Assembly: GCA_964580495.1 (NCBI GenBank)
Contig: CAZOKE010000017.1
Location: 1-24,908 of the forward strand
Source: JAIFWV01 sp964580495
GTDB lineage: Bacteria; Patescibacteriota; Doudnabacteria; UBA920; O2-02-FULL-48-8
Length of the DNA stretch: 24,908 bases
Direction of reading: 5' to 3'
Position numbers and translations under genes: made by a program. Positions 20,232 through 24,908 of this stretch are shown one piece after another (positions within the stretch are counted from its first letter, which is position 1; every line of letters begins with the position of its first letter). The notes beneath the pieces are model-generated. The model worked only from the letters and a program-made list of their open reading frames with translations, did not search any database and was not told where the DNA came from.

Positions 20232-20321
20232 GGGAATGCTCGACGCATTCCCACCTTTCTCGAGCACTTGAATCCGCCAGCTGGCGGATTAAGTCTTCGA
20301 GATCGGTAATTAAGCCGATCT
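20232..20321. repeat. Hairpin element before the beta-barrel-like gene
   Basis: GGGAATGC / GCATTCCC (20232-20252), a perfect 20-bp palindrome of AATCCGCCAG and CTGGCGGATT (20271-20290) flanked by TCTCGA/TCGAGA, and AGATCGG / CCGATCT (20300-20306, 20315-20321). ACCTTTCTCGAG (20253-20264) recurs at 21262 and 22204. Confidence 0.7.
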
Positions 20322-20343
20322 TGTTCCTTCCAAGGAGTGGAAA

Positions 20344-21171
20344 ATGAAGAAGTTTGCATTGGCACTCGTCAGCATCCTGCTCGTCGCGCATGCAGCGCAG
20401 GCGCAGGATCGGATCCACGTGTCGGCGGCGATCGAGACCTCCATGAATTCCGTGGGGACGAGCTGGAACAGTCCGCAGCCGGGCATCATCCTCAACTCGA
20501 CGCAGTGGACGGCGCCGGAGCAGACGATGAAGATTTCGGCTACCCCGGTCAACAAGCTGTCGGTTGCCGTGAAGTTCACGGTCGGCAGCTCGGCGCAGAA
20601 TCCGCCCCGGTCGATCGACACACTGACCGGTCTTGAGTACCGGCCAGACAACAGTCTGCAAGAGTACGGCGGCAGCATCAATCATGTCGAGATCACGGGT
20701 TCGTACCGCGTGCTGCCGCACCTCGACGTGGTTGGCGGGTACATGAAGTACTCGCTCAAAAACAGTTACCAGAACATGCACCAGACGAGTTTCGACGGCT
20801 CGGGGTTCATCACCGACTACAACGAGACCCAAACGTACAAGGGTTTCGAAGTCGGCGCCAGGTCGCATTTCCAGTTCGAGAAGCTAGGGGTGGAGCCGGA
20901 GTTCCTGTTTTACCCCAGCATCGACCGGCACTTCAGCTCACACCAGGATTACCTGGGTGAGGTGTTCGACAACGACATGGACATGAACGAGGGCCGCCGG
21001 TTTGGCCTGCAGGCCTCGGGCCGGATGAGCTACCGACTGGTTCGGAACTTGGATGCGACCTTCGCGTACAGTTACCAGCTGATCCGCTCCGAAGGCTCAC
21101 CCTTCGCCGGTCCGGCTCCAGAGCACCTGACCACCAAGTCGGCTGTGGTCGGCGTGCGGGTCGGTTTCTAA
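20344..21171 (+). CDS. Exported beta-barrel-like protein (outer-membrane-type)
   Basis: 275 aa, the largest ORF of the island. Signal peptide MKKFALALVSILLVAHAAQA with an AQA|Q cleavage site. The mature part has many alternating strands typical of small outer-membrane barrels: NKLSVAVKFTVGS, HVEITGSYRVLPHLDVVGGY, YKGFEVGARSHFQFEKLGV, RRFGLQASGRMSYRLV, LDATFAYSYQLIRS, and the last strand KSAVVGVRVGF ending in Phe, the usual sorting signal for such barrels. The family is not identified. CPR bacteria are thought to lack an outer membrane, so either the barrel reading is wrong, the gene came from a diderm donor, or the host assignment is incomplete. AAGGAGTGG precedes the start. Confidence 0.7.
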   Translation: MKKFALALVSILLVAHAAQAQDRIHVSAAIETSMNSVGTSWNSPQPGIILNSTQWTAPEQTMKISATPVNKLSVAVKFTVGSSAQNPPRSIDTLTGLEYRPDNSLQEYGGSINHVEITGSYRVLPHLDVVGGYMKYSLKNSYQNMHQTSFDGSGFITDYNETQTYKGFEVGARSHFQFEKLGVEPEFLFYPSIDRHFSSHQDYLGEVFDNDMDMNEGRRFGLQASGRMSYRLVRNLDATFAYSYQLIRSEGSPFAGPAPEHLTTKSAVVGVRVGF

Positions 21172-21216
21172 CCGCTGCTCAAATCGTCTGAGGACGAAGC
21201 GAGCGCGTGGGTTTTC

Positions 21217-21319
21217 TCCCTCACATTCTTTACGGAGAATACTTGATGTAGAATGTGAGGGACCTTTCTCGAGTCCCACACTTTCTAGTCGGAGAATTCG
21301 CTCTGAAGAAAGTGAGGGA
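21217..21319. repeat. Paired CACATTCT / CACTTTCT hairpins
   Basis: TCCCTCACATTCT / AGAATGTGAGGGA (21217-21229, 21250-21262), then ACCTTTCTCGAG, then TCCCACACTTTCT / AGAAAGTGAGGGA (21274-21286, 21307-21319), then TCAAGTTTGG. Related to the element at 22160-22254. Confidence 0.75.
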
Positions 21320-21364
21320 TTCAAGTTTGGAAATAGTTAGGCGCGCAAGCGCAATGAGGTTCCT

Positions 21365-21613
21365 ATGTTTCGCGATGCTGGTCCTGGGTTTCGCGTCGAT
21401 TGCGACTACGAGGCGAAGTGCATCCGGGTAGAAGAAGACGTAACGAGCTCACTCACGGCTCGAAAGTATTTTCCGACCTGGCGCGAAGTTGCGCAATTTC
21501 ACACAATTGAGGAGTGGGAGCGCAGCAAATACGCCAGTCGTGTGACAGATCCGAACATGGATGACGCGATTGCCTGGTTCTGGATTGACCTTCAGTCCGA
21601 CAAGGAGAAGTAG
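21365..21613 (+). CDS. Hypothetical small protein of the island
   Basis: 82 aa, not recognised. It begins with strands (FRVDCDYEAKCIRVEED), then a hydrophilic helical part (REVAQFHTIEEWERSKYAS), and ends WFWIDLQSDKEK. Two Cys (about residues 13 and 18). No membrane segment. The ribosome binding site is GAGG at modest spacing. It follows the double CACATTCT/CACTTTCT hairpin and has about 300 nt of structured sequence behind it. Confidence 0.65.
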   Translation: MFRDAGPGFRVDCDYEAKCIRVEEDVTSSLTARKYFPTWREVAQFHTIEEWERSKYASRVTDPNMDDAIAWFWIDLQSDKEK

Positions 21614-21930
21614 CGAAATAGTAAAACGACGTGTTGATCGATGCCACGGTTCAAATCGATCTGGTGTTCCGGACCCAGCCTATGCTAAAGCTACGGCGGG
21701 GCAAGCAGCCATGACAATGTGCTAAAATGTCCGGGACAAACACCAAAGGCGCGGCTCGCCGTCTTTATACAGCGAGTCGACAAGTAGGAGGACTTTTCCA
21801 TGCCGCGTATATGATTGGTGACCGTACGGTCGCCAAACCAACTCAATAGGGCTGCCTTCGGCAAGCAGCCCACCTTTCTCTAGCTTCTGAATATTTTTGG
21901 GAGCTGAAGATTGGTCCTAAAGGAGGACTT
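21614..21930. ncRNA. Structured non-coding stretch, candidate small RNA
   Basis: No ORF over 13 codons. Stems: GATCGAT/ATCGATC (21636-21642, 21655-21661); GGTGTT-CCGGAC with GTCCGG-(GACA)-AACACC (21663-21674, 21729-21744); CGGCTCGC/GCGAGTCG (21752-21759, 21772-21779, one G-U); TTGGTGACCG/CGGTCGCCAA (21815-21824, 21827-21836, one U-G); GGGCTGC/GCAGCCC (21849-21855, 21865-21871). An extended -10 TGC-TAAAAT sits at 21720-21728. A GGAGG site at 21787-21791 is followed by tiny overlapping ORFs at 21800 and 21811, which may be remnants. Independent transcription is inference. Confidence 0.4.
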
Positions 21931-22128
21931 ATGATTTGGTTTCGCTTTTTCCTCGGCACTCCGCAGCGGCTTCTCGCGACTCTGTTCGCGATTCTGGTTG
22001 TTGCGATGATGTTTGACCCGGCGATCGGCACTTCGATCGTCAACGCGATGTTCCGCGCCGCCGCTCCGTTCGTGGTTCTGGGGTTCGTGGCGTTTGTTAT
22101 CATCGGGATTGTCCGGGGCCGTTTTTGA
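21931..22128 (+). CDS. Small two-helix membrane protein
   Basis: 65 aa with two hydrophobic segments, RLLATLFAILVVAMMFDPAI (about 13-32) and APFVVLGFVAFVIIGIV (about 45-61), and Arg/Phe at the ends. The function is unknown. It resembles the 55-aa ORF at 18881 only in layout. AAAGGAGG precedes the start. The TGA stop runs directly into a 9-bp hairpin. Confidence 0.7.
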   Translation: MIWFRFFLGTPQRLLATLFAILVVAMMFDPAIGTSIVNAMFRAAAPFVVLGFVAFVIIGIVRGRF

Positions 22129-22254
22129 GGGAACGACAAGCAATTCGTCGTTCCCCCCTCCTCACATTCTACTCAGAAAATCTGTTTGGAAGAATGTGAG
22201 GGAACCTTTCTCGAGAGTTCGAATCAATTTCGGTTCGAAAGCTCAAGTTTGGTC
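22129..22254. repeat. Hairpin element with second CACATTCT copy
   Basis: GGGAACGAC / GTCGTTCCC (22129-22137, 22147-22155), CCTCACATTCT / AGAATGTGAGG (22160-22170, 22191-22201), then ACCTTTCTCGAG, a TTCGAA/TTCGAA stem (22218-22240) and TCAAGTTTGG (22243-22252). Confidence 0.75.
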
Positions 22255-22271
22255 ACATTTGAGGAGGACAT

Positions 22272-22559
22272 ATGAGTCTGCGAAACCGCGATGACATCGT
22301 GGGCAAAGCCAACTGCCGGTGCGTGTACAATGCCGAAGATGGGATTGCCTGCAGGCACGACCTCGAACTCGCAGGGGAGCTTCCCAGGCGCGACGACAAG
22401 GACCCCTACGATCGTGCGTTTCGCGCGATCACCGATCCTGACGATGATGGGAGCGATCCGGAAGACGATGATGCCATGAGTAACCCGGAGTTCGACGAAC
22501 CGGATGGCGAGGACGATGACGATCTCGACGACGAGTTCGGCGAAGAAGAGGAGTTCTGA
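22272..22559 (+). CDS. Hypothetical protein with an acidic tail
   Basis: 95 aa, not recognised. The N-terminal half has three Cys (NCRCVYNAEDGIACRHDLEL), which may bind metal. The C-terminal half is almost entirely Asp, Glu, Pro and Gly (about 54-95), a disordered acidic tail as in proteins that mimic DNA or bind basic partners. The start follows GAGGAGG. The stop lies three bases before the next ATG, and the ribosome binding site for that gene is in this ORF's Glu-rich codons. Confidence 0.7.
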   Translation: MSLRNRDDIVGKANCRCVYNAEDGIACRHDLELAGELPRRDDKDPYDRAFRAITDPDDDGSDPEDDDAMSNPEFDEPDGEDDDDLDDEFGEEEEF

Positions 22560-22562
22560 CAG

Positions 22563-22787
22563 ATGACTTTCACCGGGAAAGCCCCGATCGGCAAGTTCGC
22601 GATCTACGAGGAACTGAAGCAGGTCGAGGTCTGCGACACCGAGCAGCAAGTCGTGGACAGCCTCAAGCGCCGCCGCAAAGTCATCGGAGTTTCTGTGGCC
22701 CGGCGCGGCACGCACGGTCCGAAGTTCTACAAGATCCGCGTGCATCCCGACGGTGTGATCACAATCGAGCCGCAGGTCCAAGTGTAG
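22563..22787 (+). CDS. Hypothetical small basic protein, coupled to the acidic-tail gene
   Basis: 74 aa, not recognised. KFAIYEELKQVEVCDTEQQVVDSLKRRRKVIGVSVARRGTHGPKFYKIRVHPDGVITIEPQVQV: a central helix ending in RRRK and two strand-like ends. It is basic, the opposite of its acidic neighbour, and the three-base gap implies translational coupling, so the two products may interact. This is inference. A hairpin element follows. Confidence 0.7.
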   Translation: MTFTGKAPIGKFAIYEELKQVEVCDTEQQVVDSLKRRRKVIGVSVARRGTHGPKFYKIRVHPDGVITIEPQVQV

Positions 22788-22798
22788 GCGTTTTCGGG

Positions 22799-22880
22799 AA
22801 CAAAAAACAGCAATTGGTTTATTGTTCCCATTCTTTCCCTGTTTCCGATATAATATCGGGGATAGAGAGGGAATACCCAC
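22799..22880. repeat. Hairpin element overlapping a TATAAT
   Basis: GGGAACAA / TTGTTCCC (22797-22804, 22822-22829). Second hairpin: TTCCCT..CCGATAT / ATATCGG..AGGGAA (about 22834-22873). A TATAAT (22849-22854) lies in the second stem; no good -35 is present at the right distance, so promoter activity is uncertain. Confidence 0.5.
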
Positions 22881-22895
22881 AAAACAAAAGGAGAT

Positions 22896-23006
22896 ATGTT
22901 GGATAATATCCAGATCCACGTCAACGAGCGGTACGAGAGCTTCCAAGAATGGTTGGTTTTGGGCATCGTGCTCGTTCTGGCGGCACTCATTCTGTTTTTG
23001 GCATAA
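22896..23006 (+). CDS. Tiny single-helix membrane protein
   Basis: 36 aa from the ATG at 22896 (AAAGGAG upstream). A charged N-terminus (LDNIQIHVNERYESFQ) is followed by one membrane helix (EWLVLGIVLVLAALILFLA) that reaches the stop. The next ribosome binding site begins five bases after the stop. The function is unknown. Confidence 0.65.
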   Translation: MLDNIQIHVNERYESFQEWLVLGIVLVLAALILFLA

Positions 23007-23019
23007 TCGGAGGGCAAAG

Positions 23020-23256
23020 ATGCCGGATGAATTCCACCGAGCGCTGCGGATTGTGCGGTCGAGGCTGGCGAAGCATTACGTGAGCTCCCAAGCCAGCTCC
23101 GGCACGATCAATCTCGAATTCAGAGAATTCGGGATGCACAGCACTTCGTTTTCCGCTGCAGAGCTGCTGGCAAAGCTGCGAAACGTGCGGATCATGGCGA
23201 CCGACGAGCAGATTTATACCGCGCTCACCGGGCGCGAGGCTTGCATCGTCAACTAG
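23020..23256 (+). CDS. Hypothetical small protein of the island
   Basis: 78 aa from the ATG at 23020 (GGAGGG upstream). EFHRALRIVRSRLAKHYVSSQASSGTINLEFREF is a helix then a strand; the second half (SAAELLAKLRNVRIMATDEQIYTALTGREACIVN) is mostly helical. One Cys near the end. The function is unknown. The preceding 36-aa ORF ends 13 nt upstream, and the next starts 18 nt downstream, so three ORFs follow without a hairpin between them. Confidence 0.7.
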   Translation: MPDEFHRALRIVRSRLAKHYVSSQASSGTINLEFREFGMHSTSFSAAELLAKLRNVRIMATDEQIYTALTGREACIVN

Positions 23257-23274
23257 CGTCAACGAGGAGGAGCA

Positions 23275-23472
23275 ATGTCGGACCAGAGCAATCCTGCCCG
23301 GCTCGAAAAAAATGCTCGGCGGGACTCACCGGCGCGAGAAGTCGAAACCCAGATCCGGGAACTTATCCAGGACTGGGAAGATGACGAGCTCGAAATGCTG
23401 GAAATTTTCGGAGAAGAGGACTGGGGGCACGATCCTTTCAGGGGATACCATAGGGAACCCGTGCTCCGATAA
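23275..23472 (+). CDS. Hypothetical acidic small protein
   Basis: 65 aa, not recognised. A long helix with many acids (REVETQIRELIQDWEDDELEMLEIFGEEDW) is followed by HDPFRGYHREPVLR. No Cys, no membrane segment. GAGGAGG lies six bases before the ATG. A hairpin element follows. Confidence 0.65.
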   Translation: MSDQSNPARLEKNARRDSPAREVETQIRELIQDWEDDELEMLEIFGEEDWGHDPFRGYHREPVLR

Positions 23473-23485
23473 GATTTAGTTACGA

Positions 23486-23557
23486 GGAGAACAGATGCAA
23501 TTTAATTGTTCTCCTCCCGTTTCCCGATCAGAAAAATTTGTGGTCGGAAAACGGGTA
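23486..23557. repeat. Hairpin element before the 103-aa membrane protein
   Basis: GAGGAGAACA / TGTTCTCCTC (23486-23495, 23509-23518), then CCCGTTT..CCGA / TCGG..AAACGGG (about 23516-23557, with mismatches). Confidence 0.6.
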
Positions 23558-23588
23558 TAGTCCCGTTTGTTCTTTTCGAGGGTTCCGA

Positions 23589-23900
23589 ATGCCTTACATA
23601 AAACTGCTGGCAATTTTGCTCGCGATTTGGGCATACGTTGTCATTATCAGCCTCCATCTCTGCTACTACGCTGGCCTGAATAGGCAGGAGCAAATCGAAT
23701 TTTTCGGTTCATCCTGGATCGAAAAAATCGGCGGCCGGCTGGCAATGCTCATTCCATTGATTGGCACCGCGTTCTGTTTCTTGGATGCCAACCAAAGGGG
23801 CCTCAATTTTTACTCCAGCATCCGCAGGGGATATCGTTTCATCAAAATGCGGAACCTCAAATCCGGGCCGCCAATGCTATCGACGCGGCTCAGAAAATAA
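23589..23900 (+). CDS. Small membrane protein
   Basis: 103 aa from the ATG at 23589 (GAGGG upstream), chosen because the frame's upstream part lies in the hairpin. Two hydrophobic segments: YIKLLAILLAIWAYVVIISLHLCYY (about 3-27) and RLAMLIPLIGTAFCFL (about 49-64). The tail is basic (SIRRGYRFIKMRNLK). The function is unknown. It ends 28 nt before the ORF at 23929. Confidence 0.7.
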   Translation: MPYIKLLAILLAIWAYVVIISLHLCYYAGLNRQEQIEFFGSSWIEKIGGRLAMLIPLIGTAFCFLDANQRGLNFYSSIRRGYRFIKMRNLKSGPPMLSTRLRK

Positions 23901-23928
23901 GATTTGGCTGACCTATGGGAGGTGTTGT

Positions 23929-24183
23929 ATGGCAGAATTAGTGGGCTTTGCCACAATCGCGATGGTTTGGGGTGTTTGCTGGATGCTCAATTCCAGCTTC
24001 CATGCCCGCCGCCCCGGTCGAGTCCAGCCCGGCATCGCGCATCTGGTTTGGTGTCAGATCGTTTTTGCCCCGATCGGGCTGATCCTGAACTTCCACCAGG
24101 TTGGATTTTCCAGGTTCTATGCCCGGCTGGCGGAATCGTTCCAAGACAAGCAAGAGGAGGAAAATCTACGTCAAGCGTCGTGA
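23929..24183 (+). CDS. Small two-helix membrane protein, last ORF of the island
   Basis: 84 aa from the ATG at 23929 (GGGAGG upstream). Membrane segments AELVGFATIAMVWGVCWML (about 2-20) and GIAHLVWCQIVFAPIGLILNF (about 36-56), then an amphipathic tail (RFYARLAESFQDKQEEENLRQ). The function is unknown. The stop is followed by a 13-bp hairpin that may end the island transcript. Confidence 0.7.
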   Translation: MAELVGFATIAMVWGVCWMLNSSFHARRPGRVQPGIAHLVWCQIVFAPIGLILNFHQVGFSRFYARLAESFQDKQEEENLRQAS

Positions 24184-24192
24184 TTCGAAAAA

Positions 24193-24240
24193 GAGTGGAT
24201 TGTTTCGATAAACAATCCACTCCCAATTCTTATAAAATTC
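24193..24240 (+). terminator. Strong hairpin after the last island ORF
   Basis: A 13-bp perfect stem, GAGTGGATTGTTT / AAACAATCCACTC, with loop CGAT (24193-24222). The AT-rich CCAATTCTTATAAAATT follows. No uninterrupted T run. Confidence 0.6.
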
Positions 24241-24249
24241 TCAGGTACC

Positions 24250-24309
24250 TGCCGACGAATCCCGCCCCAGTTTCTCTGAAACTGGAGCTGGATCTCCTGT
24301 TCGTCGGCA
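24250..24309. repeat. CAGTTTC/GAAACTG hairpin motif, copy 2, in a larger stem
   Basis: TGCCGACGAA / TTCGTCGGCA (24250-24259, 24300-24309) encloses CAGTTTC-TCT-GAAACTG-GAGCTGGA (24268-24292), matching 17509-17534. Confidence 0.65.
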
Positions 24310-24324
24310 GATATCTGGGTTTTT

Positions 24325-24421
24325 ATGAATAATAATTTTGCTGTGCGAATCACCCCGCAGGTGCTCGCTTGCGCTGCGCGCCAGCGGGGTCCCCGATTCG
24401 CACAGCCTTGTAGTTATTCAT
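24325..24421. repeat. Right island-flanking palindrome, three-tier stem
   Basis: Outer ATGAATAA / TTATTCAT (24325-24332, 24414-24421), middle GCTGTGCGAATC / GATTCGCACAGC (24340-24351, 24395-24406), inner ACCCCGC / GCGGGGT. The block order GCGAATCACCCC, TGCTCGCTTGCGCTGCG, CCCCGATTCGC matches the left copy at 16437-16499. Confidence 0.65.
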
Positions 24422-24436
24422 TTGTGTGGTGGGGAG

Positions 24437-24491
24437 GATAAATAGTCCCTACCGAGCCGCGCCACCCTCGCTTCAGAGTTATTTATCTTTT
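24437..24491 (+). terminator. Hairpin with T tail before rpmF
   Basis: GATAAATA / TATTTATC (24437-24444, 24480-24487) around a 35-nt GC-rich loop, followed by TTTT. A possible terminator shielding rpmF from the island. Confidence 0.45.
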
Positions 24492-24518
24492 ACTGTGGAT
24501 GGGTTTGTTTCAAGCTGG

Positions 24519-24547
24519 TTGACCAATTCGCGATTTTGTGATATAAA
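24519..24547 (+). promoter_or_regulatory. Promoter of rpmF-nusB
   Basis: TTGACC (24519-24524), 17 nt, TATAAA (24542-24547) with a TGA extended -10. Expected start near 24554, giving a leader of about 70 nt. Confidence 0.75.
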
Positions 24548-24625
24548 TCCTAAGTCTAAATTTTAAAATAACAATTCAAGACACGCAAGCAAAGGTCCAT
24601 TAATTGATTTAATTAAGCTAAAAAT

Positions 24626-24817
24626 ATGGCAGTACCAAAGAAGCACAAGACTCGGTCTGGACGAAATCAAAGACGCTCGCACGACCATCTTTCCAAATCG
24701 CATTTGTCACTCTGTTCCAATTGCAACTTCCCGGTCCGCCCGCACGAAATCTGCAAAAACTGCGGCTATTACAAGGGACGGCAAGTGATTAAGATCAAGG
24801 CGAAAGCGAAAGCGTAA
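24626..24817 (+). CDS. rpmF: 50S ribosomal protein L32
   Basis: 63 aa, normal length. AVPKKHKTRSGRNQRRSHDHL is the typical basic N-terminus that lines the 23S rRNA near the exit tunnel. A zinc ribbon follows: LCSNC (residues about 29-33) and ICKNCGYYKGR. The ribosome binding site is weak. It marks the return to core gene order, with nusB 27 nt downstream. Confidence 0.96.
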   Translation: MAVPKKHKTRSGRNQRRSHDHLSKSHLSLCSNCNFPVRPHEICKNCGYYKGRQVIKIKAKAKA

Positions 24818-24844
24818 ACAATTTAGAAATTAAGATTACTTAAA

Positions 24845-24908
24845 TTGGCTAACCGTCATCTTTCCAGAACTATTGCAATGCAGTCGCTATATGAGTGGGA
24901 TTTCAACG
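24845..24908 (+). CDS. nusB: Transcription antitermination factor NusB, 5' end only
   Basis: The window ends inside this gene. From a TTG start at 24845 the frame reads (M)ANRHLSRTIAMQSLYEWDFN, the characteristic NusB N-terminal helix (R-x-x-A-x-Q-x-L-Y-x-W/F-D). An in-frame stop lies at 24824-24826 and no ATG is available before residue 12, so TTG is the best start. NusB binds boxA RNA in rRNA transcripts. Pairing with rpmF is common. Confidence 0.8.
   Translation, partial: MANRHLSRTIAMQSLYEWDFN

Noticed and set aside
19972..20868. 298-codon minus-strand ORF
   Set aside because: It is antisense to the beta-barrel gene and the 53-aa membrane protein; its Arg/Asp-rich composition is typical of a shadow of GC-rich coding sequence.
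21800..21849. Tiny ORFs of 4 and 12 codons after a good ribosome binding site
   Set aside because: Too short to call as genes. Kept only as part of the structured region; they may be a decayed ORF or a leader peptide.
16437..24406. Integron cassette array
   Set aside because: The ORF-plus-hairpin layout is suggestive, but the hairpins lack the attC core sites (GTTRRRY and RYYYAAC) and no tyrosine recombinase is in the window.

Overview
Organism: the housekeeping genes are compact, about 45-50% GC, and include an adenosylcobalamin-dependent ribonucleotide reductase with its corrinoid adenosyltransferase, a DUF4430 protein, a DUF6580 protein, groES-groEL, and an rpmF-nusB pair whose nusB starts at TTG. 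This combination suggests a Patescibacteria/CPR (Parcubacteria-like) genome. That placement is an inference from gene content and was not tested by phylogeny.

Layout, left part (1-14.9 kb): a core-gene region, almost all on the + strand. It runs from the 3' part of nrdJ through a small hypothetical, cobO, a CYTH protein, an unknown gene on the minus strand, a second CYTH protein, a DUF4430 (transcobalamin C-terminal-like) surface protein, a DUF6580 membrane protein, a DUF167 protein, hisS, a membrane-anchored cyclophilin, ndk, mutM, a GIY-YIG endonuclease, a hypothetical, a nucleotidyltransferase and groES-groEL. Several single genes with strong ribosome binding sites, their own terminators and GC-richer codons sit between the core genes (4087-4641 minus, 6712-6933, 9767-9997, 14985-15374 minus). 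The NrdJ, CobO, DUF4430 and DUF6580 genes together look like a small locus for capturing, activating and using vitamin B12.

Layout, middle (15.4-16.5 kb): about 1.1 kb with no credible ORF. A very good promoter (TTGACT, 17 nt, TATACT) opens it, many local stem-loops follow, and a 15-bp terminator hairpin with six T's lies about 750 nt downstream. This is a candidate large structured non-coding RNA that I cannot assign to a known family.

Layout, right part (16.5-24.4 kb): an island of about eighteen very small + strand ORFs (32-140 codons, plus one of 275), all with GGAGG-type ribosome binding sites and none recognisable as a mobile-element gene. Nearly every ORF is separated from the next by a two-part hairpin element. 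The first hairpin lies at or just after the stop codon. The second has an outer stem of the TCCCTTCT/AGAAGGGA type. Two copies of the second hairpin are exactly 53 nt long and show compensatory base changes. In four others the loop holds 7-nt word arrays, a different word at each locus. Related palindromes flank the island (16437-16499 and 24340-24406). Many of the small proteins have predicted membrane segments, and one 275-aa protein looks like an exported beta-barrel ending in Phe, which is unexpected for an organism thought to lack an outer membrane. The window closes with rpmF and the start of nusB, back in core sequence.
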